Shown one piece after another: positions 1 to 9,825 of a DNA stretch of 64,000 bases. The translations under genes and the position numbers were made by a program. How positions within the stretch are numbered: position 1 is the first letter of the stretch; every line of letters begins with the position of its first letter. The notes under the pieces were generated by a model. It saw only the letters and a list, made by a program, of their open reading frames with translations. It had not been told where the DNA came from and ran no database searches. This stretch comes from Ewingella americana ATCC 33852 (GTDB lineage Bacteria > Pseudomonadota > Gammaproteobacteria > Enterobacterales > Enterobacteriaceae), in contig NZ_JMPJ01000071.1 in assembly GCF_000735345.1 (NCBI RefSeq), positions 1-64,000 of the forward strand, written 5' to 3'.

Positions 1-51
1 CGCAACGGCCCGCAGGGTGAAGCACGCAGTGGTTCATCACCTGCCAGGCAT
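1..51 (+). other. 5S rRNA-like 3' tail preceded by small hairpins
   Basis: Bases 41-51 (ctgccaggcat) are identical to the 3' end of enterobacterial 5S rRNA, and the next bases (caaatta) also resemble sequence after rrn operons. The bases before the tail do not match the 5S body. They form two small hairpins instead: ccc/ggg at 9-17 with a gca loop, and gaagcac/gtggttc at 19-35 with a gca loop and one mismatch. The element is cut by the window edge. It looks like a duplicated 5S tail with a replaced interior at the distal end of an rRNA operon lying to the left. It could instead be a degenerate 5S pseudogene. Confidence 0.55.
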
Positions 52-65
52 CAAATTAGTAAGAA

Positions 66-93
66 ACCTCAGTCGAAAGGCTGGGGTTTTTTG
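66..93 (+). terminator. rrn-type intrinsic terminator
   Basis: The stem cctcagtc/ggctgggg closes a gaaa loop and is followed by six T residues. It resembles the first terminator after E. coli rRNA operons, which also carries a cagtcgaaag core. It would end transcription coming from the left of the window. Confidence 0.75.
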
Positions 94-125
94 CTATGTG
101 GGAACCGACAAAGTGCCAAACAAAA

Positions 126-164
126 AAAAGCCCCCTTGCTCTGACTAGCGAGGGGGCTTCTTGC
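126..164 (-). terminator. terminator downstream of actP
   Basis: A GC-rich inverted repeat (agccccct / agggggct) has an A-run on its left side, which reads as a T-run on the minus strand. It lies just after the actP stop codon, so it should end the acs-yjcH-actP transcript. Confidence 0.75.
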
Positions 165-179
165 GTTATGGCTTAGTGA

Positions 180-1847
180 TTAATGGTTAGAGCTTTGGGA
201 GATACCGATACCTGTTTGGGATCTCACGAACTGCGGATAGAAACGCTCTCTTTCCAGCTGCCCTTCGCGTGAGTTGTCGGTTATTGAGAACAGCCAAGTT
301 CCCACGAAGGCGACAATCATTGAGAATAATGCAGGATATTCATAAGGATAGATGGCTTTCTCATGGCCTAAGATCTGCACCCATATGGTTGGACCTAGGA
401 TCATCAGAATAACCGCAGTCAACAGGCCCAGCCAACCTCCAATCATTGCTCCACGCGTTGTCAGTTTTGCCCAATACATGGAAAGCAGAATAATTGGGAA
501 GTTACAGCTGGCGGCGATAGAGAATGCCAGCCCGACCATGAAGGCGATGTTCTGCTTCTCAAACAGAATACCCAGCAGAATGGCGACAATGCCGAGGATG
601 ATAACCGTGATTTTCGAGACGCGGAGCTCGTCCTTCTCAGTCGCTTTACCATCTTTTATCACGCTGGCGTACAAGTCGTGCGATACCGCAGAAGCTCCGG
701 CTAGGGTCAAGCCTGCTACCACGGCAAGGATGGTGGCGAAGGCGACGGCGGAGATAAAGCCTAAGAAGAAGCTTCCGCCGACGGCATCCGCCAGATGGAC
801 CGCTGACATGTTAGTTCCGCCCAACAATGCGCCGGTTGCGTCTTTAAATGCCGGGTTTGCACTAACGAGGACAATTGCGCCGAAGCCGATAATGAAGGTT
901 AAAATATAGAAATAACCTATAAAACCAGTGGCATAGAACACGCTCTTGCGCGCTTCTTTTGCATCATTGACGGTGAAGAAGCGCATCAGGATATGTGGCA
1001 ATCCGGCTGTCCCAAACATCAGTGCCAGCCCAAGCGATAGCGCAGATATCGGGTCAGATACCAACCCGCCCGGACTCATGATTGCCAGTCCTTTTGGATG
1101 AACTGCGACTGCCTGCTGGAAGAGAGTGTTGAAGTTAAAGTTGACCGACTTCATCACCATAACTGCCATAAAGCTGGCACCGGCGAGCAGCAGGATGGCT
1201 TTAATAATCTGCACCCAAGTGGTGGCTAGCATCCCGCCGAACAGGACATAAAGCACCATCAGAATGCCGACCAGAATCACGGCGACGTGGTAGTTCAGCC
1301 CAAAGAGCAGCTGAATCAGTTTACCGGCACCCACCATTTGCGCGATGAGATACAGCGCGACCACAACCAGCGAGCCGCAGGCTGACAGAGTTCGAATAGG
1401 CTTTTGTTTTAAACGGTAGGAAGCGACATCCGCGAAGGTATATTTCCCCAAGTTGCGCAGCCGCTCGGCGATAAGAAACAGGATGATTGGCCAGCCAATC
1501 AGGAATCCAATCGAGTAAATCAGGCCGTCATAGCCGGAAGTGTAGACCAGCGCTGAAATGCCAAGGAATGAAGCCGCCGACATGAAGTCACCGGCGATGG
1601 CCAGCCCGTTTTGAAAGCCGGTGATTTTGCCCCCGGCGGTATAGTAATCTTGCCGAGAGCGCGTGCGCTTTGACGCCCAATAGGTGATGTACAGCGTCGC
1701 GCCAACGAACAGCACAAACATCACGATGGCTTCGATATTCAGAGGCTGCTTTTTAACTTCCCCCGCAATACCTTCTGCGGCCAGCGCAGCGAATGGCGAG
1801 GCCAGCAACAACGCCAGCGATGTTAACCCTAAACGGCGGGCGTTCAT
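180..1847 (-). CDS. actP: acetate/glycolate permease ActP (sodium:solute symporter family)
   Basis: A 555-residue inner-membrane protein that takes up acetate (and glycolate) by cation symport, the first step before activation by Acs. The N terminus looks like a cleavable signal peptide (to about residue 23, ALA), followed by about 13 hydrophobic segments. The family region with QDYYTAGG and [14 protein letters not shown] near residues 65-95 is clear. Length and sequence match E. coli ActP (549 residues). Its start overlaps the end of yjcH by four bases, so translation is probably coupled, and it is the last gene of acs-yjcH-actP. Function follows from family membership and operon context. 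Confidence 0.96.
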   Translation of the reverse strand: MNARRLGLTSLALLLASPFAALAAEGIAGEVKKQPLNIEAIVMFVLFVGATLYITYWASKRTRSRQDYYTAGGKITGFQNGLAIAGDFMSAASFLGISALVYTSGYDGLIYSIGFLIGWPIILFLIAERLRNLGKYTFADVASYRLKQKPIRTLSACGSLVVVALYLIAQMVGAGKLIQLLFGLNYHVAVILVGILMVLYVLFGGMLATTWVQIIKAILLLAGASFMAVMVMKSVNFNFNTLFQQAVAVHPKGLAIMSPGGLVSDPISALSLGLALMFGTAGLPHILMRFFTVNDAKEARKSVFYATGFIGYFYILTFIIGFGAIVLVSANPAFKDATGALLGGTNMSAVHLADAVGGSFFLGFISAVAFATILAVVAGLTLAGASAVSHDLYASVIKDGKATEKDELRVSKITVIILGIVAILLGILFEKQNIAFMVGLAFSIAASCNFPIILLSMYWAKLTTRGAMIGGWLGLLTAVILMILGPTIWVQILGHEKAIYPYEYPALFSMIVAFVGTWLFSITDNSREGQLERERFYPQFVRSQTGIGISQSSNH

Positions 1848-2155
1848 GGGTTCACCTCGCGAATGATATCTGCGGTCAGGCGATCAAACTCACCATTAGC
1901 GCGATAGACATAAATACCGGTGAGCACGAAGGAGGCGACAATCAGCCCAACGCCAATCGGGATGCCGCGAGTGATTGTCCCACCTTCATAGAGTGGAGCG
2001 CCGAGCCATTGGGGTTCAAAGGCAATTAAGAAAATAAAGCTGACGTACATCACCAACGTGATAATAGAGAGCAGCCACGCGAAGCGGCTGCGTTTTTCTA
2101 CTAATTCCCTGAAGCGTGGATTATTTACAACTCTTTGATAAATGAGATCATTCAT
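1844..2155 (-). CDS. yjcH: DUF485 inner-membrane protein YjcH
   Basis: A 103-residue protein with two hydrophobic segments (about residues 27-47 and 60-82), typical of the DUF485 family. These are co-transcribed with acetate permeases and may assist the transporter. The exact role is not established. It sits between acs and actP on the same strand: the gap to acs is 54 bases and the stop overlaps the actP start. Length and position agree with E. coli YjcH (104 residues). Confidence 0.93.
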   Translation of the reverse strand: MNDLIYQRVVNNPRFRELVEKRSRFAWLLSIITLVMYVSFIFLIAFEPQWLGAPLYEGGTITRGIPIGVGLIVASFVLTGIYVYRANGEFDRLTADIIREVNP

Positions 2156-2209
2156 CTCAGTGACTCCTGTGAGGCATTGATAGAGTTCACCGCGCCAGGG
2201 CGGTGAAAA

Positions 2210-4171
2210 TTACGACGGCACTTTCATTGATTGTTTTTCTTCCAACAGCTTATCGACCACGCCCGGATCGGCGAGCGTAGAGGTATCTCCCAAATTACTG
2301 GTATCGCCAGCGGCAATTTTGCGCAGAATACGGCGCATAATTTTCCCTGAACGCGTTTTTGGTAAGGAGTCAGTCCAGTGAAGAATGTCAGGCGTGGCGA
2401 TAGGTCCGATTTCTTTGCGTACCCAGTTACGCACTTCGGCATACAGCTCTGCTGAGGGTTCTTCACCGTGATTGAGGGTGATGTAGGCGTAGATAGCCTG
2501 ACCTTTGATGTTGTGCGGGATGCCAACAACCGCGGCTTCGGCGATTTTCGGGTGTGATACCAGTGCAGATTCGATCTCCGCCGTGCCCAGACGGTGGCCG
2601 GAAATATTCAGCACGTCATCGACGCGGCCGGTTATCCAGTAATAACCGTCTTCGTCACGACGCGCGCCGTCACCGCTGAAATACATATTTTTGAAGGTGG
2701 AGAAGTAGGTTTGTTCGAAGCGGTCGTGATCGCCAAACAGCGTTCTCGCCTGACCCGGCCATGAGTCGGTAATAACCAAGTTCCCTTCACATGCCCCTTC
2801 TTGCGGAACGCCTTCGTTATCCACCAAGGCAGGCTTAACGCCAAAGAAAGGACGCGTCGCCGAGCCGGCTTTCAACTCAGTCGCCCCCGGCAGAGGAGTT
2901 ATCATGAAGCCGCCGGTTTCAGTCTGCCACCACGTGTCGACGATTGGGCATTTGCTGTTACCGATGGTCTTGTAATACCACTCCCAGGCTTCTGGGTTAA
3001 TCGGTTCGCCCACTGAACCCATAATGCGCAATGAATCGCGGCTGGTTCCTTCAATAGCTTTATTACCTTCCGCCATTAATGCGCGAATAGCCGTTGGCGC
3101 GGTATATAAAATATTTACTTTATGTTTATCGATAACCTGCGCCATGCGATTTGGTGCCGGGTAATTTGGCACGCCTTCGAACATCAGTGAAATAGCGCCG
3201 CAGGCTAATGGACCATAAAGTAAATAACTGTGGCCGGTGACCCAACCCACGTCGGCGGTACACCAATAAATATCGCCTTCGTGATAATCAAAGGTATATT
3301 TAAATGTCAGCGCGGCATAAACCAAATAACCGCCAGTGGTATGCAATACGCCTTTAGGTTTACCCGTTGAGCCCGAGGTATAAAGAATAAATAACGGATC
3401 TTCCGCTTTCATTTCTTCTGGTGGGCAATCGGCAGAAATATCTTTAATCGCGTCGTGCCACCAAATATCGCGACCTTGTTTCCATTCGCCGTCTTTACCG
3501 GTGCGTTTGAATACCACCACGTTGGTGACGCTGGTGACTGCTGGATTTTTCAGGGCGTCATCGACGTTTTTCTTTAATGGGATGGTGCGACCGGCGCGTA
3601 AACCTTCATCGGCGGTGATCACCACTTTGGAGTTGGAGTCGACAATGCGCCCCGCAACGGCTTCCGGTGAGAAGCCTGCGAAGATCACCGAGTGAACGGC
3701 GCCGATGCGCGCACAGGCCAGCATCGCGACGGCGGCTTCCGGCACCATCGGCATATAGATGGCGACCACGTCGCCTTTCTTCACCCCGAGGCCCTTCAGT
3801 ACGTTAGCGAACTGGCAGACGTCGTGATGCAACTGTTTATAGGTGACGTTTTTGCTTTCGGCTTTCGGGTCATCGCCTTCCCAAATCAGGGCCGTGCGGT
3901 CGCCGTTTTTCGCCAGATGGCGGTCAAGGCAGTTGGCCGACAAGTTAAGAGTGCCATCCTCAAACCAACGGATATCAATGTTGCCGGGAGCAAACGAGGT
4001 GTTTTTAACTTTGCTGTAAGGCTTGATCCAGTCGAGGATTTTCCCCTGCGCTGCCCAAAATGCATCTGGGTTTTCTACAGACTGTTGATAATACTGCTGA
4101 TATTGCTCTGGTGTGATTAGGGTACGTTCTGCAATTGACGCAGGAATAGGGTGCTTATGAACTTGGGTCAT
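2210..4171 (-). CDS. acs: acetyl-CoA synthetase
   Basis: Converts acetate, ATP and CoA to acetyl-CoA through acetyl-AMP, the high-affinity route of acetate assimilation in the cytoplasm. The 653 residues match E. coli Acs (652). The adenylate-forming signature [11 protein letters not shown] is present near residue 264. The C-terminal [10 protein letters not shown] motif holds the lysine that is acetylated to switch the enzyme off. The start has a good ribosome binding site (aaaggag). It is the first gene of the operon with yjcH and actP. In E. coli this operon is controlled by CRP, but no convincing CRP site was found upstream here. Confidence 0.98.
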   Translation of the reverse strand: MTQVHKHPIPASIAERTLITPEQYQQYYQQSVENPDAFWAAQGKILDWIKPYSKVKNTSFAPGNIDIRWFEDGTLNLSANCLDRHLAKNGDRTALIWEGDDPKAESKNVTYKQLHHDVCQFANVLKGLGVKKGDVVAIYMPMVPEAAVAMLACARIGAVHSVIFAGFSPEAVAGRIVDSNSKVVITADEGLRAGRTIPLKKNVDDALKNPAVTSVTNVVVFKRTGKDGEWKQGRDIWWHDAIKDISADCPPEEMKAEDPLFILYTSGSTGKPKGVLHTTGGYLVYAALTFKYTFDYHEGDIYWCTADVGWVTGHSYLLYGPLACGAISLMFEGVPNYPAPNRMAQVIDKHKVNILYTAPTAIRALMAEGNKAIEGTSRDSLRIMGSVGEPINPEAWEWYYKTIGNSKCPIVDTWWQTETGGFMITPLPGATELKAGSATRPFFGVKPALVDNEGVPQEGACEGNLVITDSWPGQARTLFGDHDRFEQTYFSTFKNMYFSGDGARRDEDGYYWITGRVDDVLNISGHRLGTAEIESALVSHPKIAEAAVVGIPHNIKGQAIYAYITLNHGEEPSAELYAEVRNWVRKEIGPIATPDILHWTDSLPKTRSGKIMRRILRKIAAGDTSNLGDTSTLADPGVVDKLLEEKQSMKVPS

Positions 4172-4817
4172 GGTTTTTCTCCTTTAATTTGTTAATCATA
4201 TGTCAATCAAAGGTTAAGTGTAGTTTGCCTTGAGGCTTTGTTCGGATTTTGGGGGGCGGATCACGCAACCTAAGTAACCCAAGCAAGATTGTGGTCATTT
4301 GACCGAGCTGGCGCTCATATTGAGCAAAGAGAGAGCAGTAAGAAAAGGGGAAGGAAAACCGTTAAAACTGACCTACAGCAATGTTTGTTGCGGGCAGAAA
4401 ATTACGATAGGTATGAACGATCAAATTTCTAAGTTGTATGGTTCTTGGCCTATCTGGACGAAGTTGACTCAGACCAAGGCACGGCTTCCAATTAGATTGA
4501 AAAATGACTCAATGTGATATTAATTTAAAACAAAGGTTTTAATGTTGTTAAAAAAAGCTTAATCCATTCACAATTTATATTAATTGCCCAAAAACCATCA
4601 TGAAATATAATGTTAATTAATTTAACCTTAGAGTGAAATTTCCTACAGAAAAGTCTTATAAGTCCTACATATTAGATTAATAATCTTAATATTAGCATTT
4701 TGCGAGTTATTATTCCGACAAAACACAAATAACAGTATATTGATCTGGAAAAGAGAGGGGTGCTCTCTTCGGTATGCGAGATATCTCTTTGCTACCGTTA
4801 TTTCTCAAGGACTCAAT
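4172..4817. other. non-coding spacer between acs and the fimbrial operon
   Basis: This 646-base region separates two divergent operons and should carry both promoters. The part from about 4500 to 4740 is very AT-rich (many TTAA runs), which is typical of H-NS-silenced fimbrial promoters. A short inverted repeat, ggtca-tt-tgacc, lies at 4293-4304. No paired inverted repeats or recombinase gene that would suggest an invertible phase switch were seen. A 72-codon frame at 4299-4517 has no recognisable features and is not called. Confidence 0.6.
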
Positions 4818-5399
4818 ATGTTTATTACTAACAAGAAAGCTCTTATCGTTGCCCTGTCTGCCGTTATCTCTGCTTCAGCTTTTGCAGCTGACGAACCTGT
4901 AGCACCAACGGGAGCCGATCAGGGTTCTGGTCGCATTCATTTCACCGGTACTGTTATTAACGCACCTTGCTCTATTGCAGCAGGTGATGAAGACATTAAC
5001 GTGAATATGGGCCAGGTGGCGAATAAGGTGCTGGAGAGCGGCAATAAATATTCACAAAACGTTAACTACACCATTCACCTGCAAGATTGTGACCTGACTG
5101 CTCAGACCGCTGGCGACGTTCAATACCCAGCGATGTCTAAAGTTGCCGTGTCTTTCGCGGGTACGCCAGACAGCAGCCTGTCCGAGTTACTGGCTAACAC
5201 CGGTAGCGCGAAAGGTGCTGCGATCCGTCTTATCGACTCAAACGGCGATTTGCTGAAAGTAGGTGACACTTCTAAAGACATCAACTTGGTTACCGGTAAT
5301 AACGAACTGGTATTTGCTGCGCGTGTTGAAGCCAACAACCAGCCAGTATCCACCGGTACTATCGTATCTCAGGCAACTTACGCCCTGAATTACAAATAA
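4818..5399 (+). CDS. major fimbrial subunit (pilin), chaperone-usher type
   Basis: A secreted pilin of 193 residues that should polymerise into the fimbrial shaft. The start at 4818 is chosen because aagga lies seven bases upstream and a clean signal peptide follows (MFITNKKALIV... ending SAFA before ADE). The mature part shows the pilin pattern: GRIHFTGTVINAPCSI with the first cysteine, a second cysteine in LQDCDL, and a C-terminal penultimate-tyrosine motif (YALNYK) for chaperone recognition. A frame opening at 4740 would add 26 residues before the signal peptide and is unlikely. It is the first gene of the operon. The subunit-usher-chaperone-adhesin order resembles E. coli ybgDQPO (beta-type cluster). 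Confidence 0.9.
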   Translation: MFITNKKALIVALSAVISASAFAADEPVAPTGADQGSGRIHFTGTVINAPCSIAAGDEDINVNMGQVANKVLESGNKYSQNVNYTIHLQDCDLTAQTAGDVQYPAMSKVAVSFAGTPDSSLSELLANTGSAKGAAIRLIDSNGDLLKVGDTSKDINLVTGNNELVFAARVEANNQPVSTGTIVSQATYALNYK

Positions 5400-5413
5400 G
5401 ACTGCCTTAATGA

Positions 5414-5437
5414 ATAGGGGAGTTTACTCCCCTTTTA
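5414..5437 (+). terminator. intercistronic hairpin after the major pilin gene
   Basis: An 8-bp perfect stem (aggggagt / actcccct) with a two-base loop is followed by TTTT, 15 bases after the pilin stop. Such hairpins behind major pilin genes act as partial terminators or 3' stabilisers, so that the shaft subunit is made in excess over usher and chaperone. Confidence 0.65.
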
Positions 5438-5530
5438 TCGTGCCTTTATTGGCAAGGTATTCTGCTGGCTATATTTCACTGTTCATATAAATAAGCCAAA
5501 CACTCTTTATAAAAATAAAAGTGGTTTTAT

Positions 5531-8068
5531 ATGTTGGTCATTTTTAATAAGACACCGATTAGAAAAAAGCTCACTGTCATCGTTATGAGTTCTTTGACGG
5601 GATGTTTTATTTCAATGAGCAGCCTGGCGGTTGAGTTTAATACTAACTTTATCGACGCCGGGGACAGAAATAATATCGATCTTAAACGCTTTGAAGTCGC
5701 TAACTATATTGCGCCTGGTGAGTATTTGCTGGATGTCGTTCTCAATGGCCGAACTCTGCCTGAACAGAGCCTGATCAAGTACATCCCGGACGCCGACAAC
5801 AAGAACAGCCGTATCTGCCTGACTCCGCAGTTGGTCGATAAATTTGACCTGACCGACGCGGCCCGCAAATCACTGGAAAGCTGGCACGATGGCCAGTGCC
5901 TTTCCCTTGATACGCGCGAAGAAGTGACCGTTCGCTATGACCAAGAGAAGCAGACGCTCAATGTCAGCATTCCTCAGGCGTGGCTGACCTATCACGATGA
6001 GAACTGGGTGCCGCCTTCGCAGTGGGATGAAGGGGTTGCCGGGGCGATCCTTGACTACAACCTGCTGGGCAGCAAATACATGCCGCAGGAAGGCAGCAGT
6101 TCAACCAATTTAAGTAGTTACGGTACGGCGGGCTTTAACGTCGGGCCATGGCGTGCCCGTGCTGATTATCAGTACAACAACACCCGTTCATCGGGCAGCC
6201 AGCATAACAGCCAGTTCAATTGGACTCAGCGCTATTTGTATCGCGCGCTGCCGTCGATTGGCGCGCGCTTCAACGCCGGTGAAACCTATTTTAACTCGGA
6301 CATTTTCGACTCATTCCGCTTTCTCGGCGTCTCGCTAAATAGCGACCAGCGCATGTTGCCTCCTTCACTGCGCGGCTACGCGCCACAGGTGACCGGGATT
6401 GCCAAGACCAACGCCAAAGTCAGCATCAGCCAAAATGGCCGGGTGATTTACCAGACCAACGTGTCGCCGGGGCCGTTCGTGATCCAGGACCTGAGCGAAG
6501 CCGTGCAGGGCGCGCTGGACGTGCGGATTGAAGAGGAAAACGGCAGCGTCACCACTTATCAGGTGAGCACCGCGACTATCCCGTTTTTGACGCGTAAGGG
6601 AGAAGTGCGCTTCAAAACTGCCATGGGTAAACCGACTACCGGCAGCAATAACAAAGTGATGCAGCCGGGCTTCTATAGCGGGGAAATGTCCTGGGGCGCG
6701 CTGAATAACTTCTCACTGTACGGCGGCCTGATTTCCACTACCGGCAACTACCAGTCGCAGGCGCTGGGGGTAGGGCAAAACCTGCAAGACTTCGGCGCTG
6801 TCTCTTTTGACGTGACGCGCTCATCGGCCACGGTCCCGGTCGAAGGCAAGCAGAGTGGCTACAGCTATCGGGTGAACTACTCGAAGCGTTTTGACAGCAC
6901 GGGCAGCCAGATAACCTTCGCCGGTTATCGCTTCTCGGAAAAGAGCTTTATGTCGTTGAACCAATATCTGGACAAGACCAACGGCGAGCACTACTCGCGC
7001 GACGACAAACAAACCTACACCGTGACGGCCAACCAGTTCTTACCTTGGCCAGCCATCACGCTTTATTTGTCGGCGACACACAAGATTTATTGGAACGACA
7101 GCCCGAGCAATAACTACAGCGTTTCGGTCAGCAAGATTTTTGATATCGGCAGCTTTACCGGCGTCTCGGCGACTCTGTCAGCCAGTAAATTGCAGTACCA
7201 ATATACCGATGAAAATCAGATGTTTTTGTCGTTCAGCCTGCCGCTTTCCAGTGGGCGGCAGATCAGTTACGACGCCCAACAGGATTCGCAAAACGGCTTC
7301 TCGCAGACGGCTTCTTACTACAACAGCGAAGATCCGAAAAACAGCTGGCGCGTTGGGGCAGGCGGTAGCAGCCCTGACTTGCAGAAAGGCAACGGTATCT
7401 TCCGCGCTAACTACCAGCACATGTCGCCTTACGGCCAGCTCGGGGTGAACGGCAGCGTGAAGAATAACGACTACCGTTCGGTCAGCGGCAACTGGTATGG
7501 CTCGTTTACCGCCACGCGTTACGGCGCAGCCCTGCATCAGAGCAGCGCGGGGAGCGAGCCGCGCATGATGATATCAACCGGCGTGAAGGGTATCCCAATC
7601 AGCGACGGCGCTTCGGTGACCAACGATTATGGCGTCGCGGTGGTCAATGGCGTCTCCAGCTACCAGACCTCCGACGTTCGGGTGGATGTGAACAACCTGC
7701 CGGATGACGTTGAAGTCTATAGCTCGGTGGTGAGTAAAACCCTCACCGAAGGAGCAATTGGCTTCCGCAAAATCCGCGCGATTAAGGGCGAACGCCTGAT
7801 GGCAACTATTCGTCTGGACGATGGCAGCTTCCCACCGCTGGGGGCTTCGGTCACCGACGATAGCTCAGGCTTCGAAGCGGGATTGATTGGTGATAACGGG
7901 CTGGCGTATCTGGCCGGTGTCTCGGGTGAAAAGAGCCTGACCGTGCATTGGGGCGACGATAAACAGTGCCGCATTCAGGTCCCGAAAGACTCGGCGAGTT
8001 TAAATGGTCAATTGCTGCTGCCTTGCCTACCGGCAACGGGCGCAGCAGGTAATGTTGAATTGAGATAA
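5531..8068 (+). CDS. fimbrial outer-membrane usher
   Basis: An 845-residue outer-membrane pore that assembles and secretes pilus subunits delivered by the chaperone. It has an N-terminal signal region, an usher N domain (FNTNFIDAGDRNNIDLKRFE near residue 37) and a conserved GPF-IQDL plug-barrel region (SPGPFVIQDL). A long beta-barrel follows, then C-terminal domains with DDGSFPPLGASV and a paired-cysteine tail (CRIQVP ... LLPCL). Length is typical of the family (800-880). It follows the pilin by 131 bases and is followed by the chaperone after 16 bases. The exact start is uncertain because the upstream ribosome binding site is weak. Confidence 0.95.
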   Translation: MLVIFNKTPIRKKLTVIVMSSLTGCFISMSSLAVEFNTNFIDAGDRNNIDLKRFEVANYIAPGEYLLDVVLNGRTLPEQSLIKYIPDADNKNSRICLTPQLVDKFDLTDAARKSLESWHDGQCLSLDTREEVTVRYDQEKQTLNVSIPQAWLTYHDENWVPPSQWDEGVAGAILDYNLLGSKYMPQEGSSSTNLSSYGTAGFNVGPWRARADYQYNNTRSSGSQHNSQFNWTQRYLYRALPSIGARFNAGETYFNSDIFDSFRFLGVSLNSDQRMLPPSLRGYAPQVTGIAKTNAKVSISQNGRVIYQTNVSPGPFVIQDLSEAVQGALDVRIEEENGSVTTYQVSTATIPFLTRKGEVRFKTAMGKPTTGSNNKVMQPGFYSGEMSWGALNNFSLYGGLISTTGNYQSQALGVGQNLQDFGAVSFDVTRSSATVPVEGKQSGYSYRVNYSKRFDSTGSQITFAGYRFSEKSFMSLNQYLDKTNGEHYSRDDKQTYTVTANQFLPWPAITLYLSATHKIYWNDSPSNNYSVSVSKIFDIGSFTGVSATLSASKLQYQYTDENQMFLSFSLPLSSGRQISYDAQQDSQNGFSQTASYYNSEDPKNSWRVGAGGSSPDLQKGNGIFRANYQHMSPYGQLGVNGSVKNNDYRSVSGNWYGSFTATRYGAALHQSSAGSEPRMMISTGVKGIPISDGASVTNDYGVAVVNGVSSYQTSDVRVDVNNLPDDVEVYSSVVSKTLTEGAIGFRKIRAIKGERLMATIRLDDGSFPPLGASVTDDSSGFEAGLIGDNGLAYLAGVSGEKSLTVHWGDDKQCRIQVPKDSASLNGQLLLPCLPATGAAGNVELR

Positions 8069-8084
8069 TAAGGAAGGACGACGA

Positions 8085-8822
8085 ATGAACAAGTTCATGA
8101 TGGGTGTAGCCACGGCGGCATTAGTGGCGATGACCCTGACTCAGGGAGCGAACGCCGCCGTCAATATCGACCGCACCCGGATTATTTTTAACGCCGGTGA
8201 GAAGTCGGTCAGCATCATGCTGGAAAACCAAAGCAAAGATTTGCCTTATCTGGCGCAGGTTTGGCTGGAGAATGCCAAGGGTGAAAAGATCTCTTCACCT
8301 CTGGTGGCCCTGCCGCCGATGCAGCGCATCGATGCCGGGCAGAAAAGCCAAATCCGCGTTTTACAGCTGCCGGAAACCGCCGCGCTGCCAAAAGATCGCG
8401 AATCACTGTTCTACTTCAACGTGCGTGAAGTGCCACCGAAAAGTGAGCTGGCAAACGTGATGCAGGTGGCGATTCAAAGCCGCATTAAGCTGTTTTATCG
8501 CCCGGCGGCTATTGCCAGTCAGGCCAAGGGCGCATGGCAAGAGAAGATTAACGTCAAGCTGTCGGCTGACGGCCTGACCATCAGTAACCCCACGCCGTTT
8601 TACATCACCCTTGGCTATTTGGGTAAAGACAACGCGGGAAGTTTTCGCGGCTTCGATAGCCTGATGCTGGCGCCGTTTGCCACCGAAACGCTCTCGGGCA
8701 GCCAGTATGTCAGCTCGAAATACAGCATCGGCTACATGGATGATTACGGCGGTTTACAGGTGAATCAGTACTCCTGTAGCGCCGCCAGCTGCCAGATGTT
8801 GAGCAAGCCGGAGAAGAAATAG
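8085..8822 (+). CDS. periplasmic fimbrial chaperone (PapD-like)
   Basis: A 245-residue periplasmic chaperone that folds pilus subunits by donor-strand complementation and hands them to the usher. It has a signal peptide (to about residue 24, NAA), two immunoglobulin-like domains, and the conserved block LFYFNVREVPPK near residue 107. RTRIIF near residue 30 provides the subunit-anchoring arginine region, and KLFYRP follows at about residue 134. Two cysteines close to the C terminus (YSCSAASC) resemble those of disulfide-containing chaperones. It is preceded by a good ribosome binding site (aaggacg) and its stop is two bases before the adhesin start. Confidence 0.94.
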   Translation: MNKFMMGVATAALVAMTLTQGANAAVNIDRTRIIFNAGEKSVSIMLENQSKDLPYLAQVWLENAKGEKISSPLVALPPMQRIDAGQKSQIRVLQLPETAALPKDRESLFYFNVREVPPKSELANVMQVAIQSRIKLFYRPAAIASQAKGAWQEKINVKLSADGLTISNPTPFYITLGYLGKDNAGSFRGFDSLMLAPFATETLSGSQYVSSKYSIGYMDDYGGLQVNQYSCSAASCQMLSKPEKK

Positions 8823-8824
8823 CC

Positions 8825-9796
8825 ATGCCAACTCTCTATAGCTTATTAGTTCGCAGGAAGTGGCTGCTCATCGTGTTGCTGCTTTGCTCGCGCAGCGTCT
8901 TTGCGCTCGACTGCGTTGAAAAAGGGACCGGCATGGTCAACATGCCGCCTATCGCCATTGGTCCATTGGCTATTCCTTCCAACGTTCCGGCCGGAACCAA
9001 GATTTGGGAATCCAATGAGATCAGTATGACGGCTTACTGCGACAACGTGCTCGGCAGCATTATCGATGTCGTGCACTTTTACTTTAACCCTAAGTCGCAA
9101 TCATTGGGCCAAGGGTTATTACTCGGTGTGAGCTATAACGGTCAGGATCTTGAGCAGAACGAACAGCGCCTGAGCACCAATAGCCCGCCGATTAAAAAAG
9201 GGCAGAACGTCACGGTTAATGTCAGCTTCCGTTTATATATCAAAGTGACGGCGAACCCTCCGTCGAGTGGACATTATGAAGGCACCGACCAATTTACCGT
9301 ATTCCAGCTCGACGGCAGCCGGGGGATAAACCATTCAGCTGGTGCGAAGAACGTGAAATACACCTTGTCGGGCCTGCAGGGAATTCGTTTTCTGGCCTGC
9401 GGATCGGATTTGAAAGTCTATCCAGAGTCACAAATGGTGGATTTTGGCCCCATCCAAAGTATTAATCTGGCGCGCTCTTCAGGCATCACTTTACCGTTTT
9501 CGATTAAAGCCGTGAAGCAAGGCTGTTTGGATAACTTCTCTCTACAGGCGGAATTTTCCACAGCCAGCCCGCTGATTAACAATAATGCAATCGACCTGTC
9601 GAATGGCGCACAGCTGACGTTATTAAATGACAAAGACCAAGCTATCGTCTTTAACCGTTACGACAACTTTGCTGAATTAAACAACATCAATGAAGTGACG
9701 AAAAACTTTACCGCCAAAGTCAGCGCAATCCCCGGACGGGAATTGAAACTCGGTAAATTTGACGCCTCTGTGGTGGTGAAAATCAATTACTACTGA
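8825..9796 (+). CDS. fimbrial tip adhesin / minor subunit
   Basis: A 323-residue secreted protein with a signal peptide ending near VFA (about residue 27) and then LDCVEKG. The N-terminal half is probably a receptor-binding domain. The C-terminal half reads as a pilin-type domain, with FLACGSDLKVYPESQMVDFGPI, a second cysteine (KQGCLDNF) and an ending typical of subunits (VVVKINYY). Its place as the last structural gene after the chaperone, and the two-domain size, fit a YbgO-like tip protein. The ligand cannot be inferred. It starts two bases after the chaperone stop, so translation is probably coupled. Confidence 0.85.
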   Translation: MPTLYSLLVRRKWLLIVLLLCSRSVFALDCVEKGTGMVNMPPIAIGPLAIPSNVPAGTKIWESNEISMTAYCDNVLGSIIDVVHFYFNPKSQSLGQGLLLGVSYNGQDLEQNEQRLSTNSPPIKKGQNVTVNVSFRLYIKVTANPPSSGHYEGTDQFTVFQLDGSRGINHSAGAKNVKYTLSGLQGIRFLACGSDLKVYPESQMVDFGPIQSINLARSSGITLPFSIKAVKQGCLDNFSLQAEFSTASPLINNNAIDLSNGAQLTLLNDKDQAIVFNRYDNFAELNNINEVTKNFTAKVSAIPGRELKLGKFDASVVVKINYY

Positions 9797-9825
9797 TTTA
9801 CAACGGACAGAAAAGGTACACGGAT

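Noticed and set aside
4285-4310. CRP site for acs
   Set aside because: Only the short repeat ggtca-tt-tgacc is seen. Its right half does not match the CRP consensus.
4299-4517. 72-codon open frame in the acs-fimbria spacer
   Set aside because: No recognisable domain, poor ribosome binding site, and it overlaps the expected acs promoter region.
4500-4817. Invertible fimbrial promoter element
   Set aside because: No flanking inverted repeats and no tyrosine recombinase gene were found in the window.
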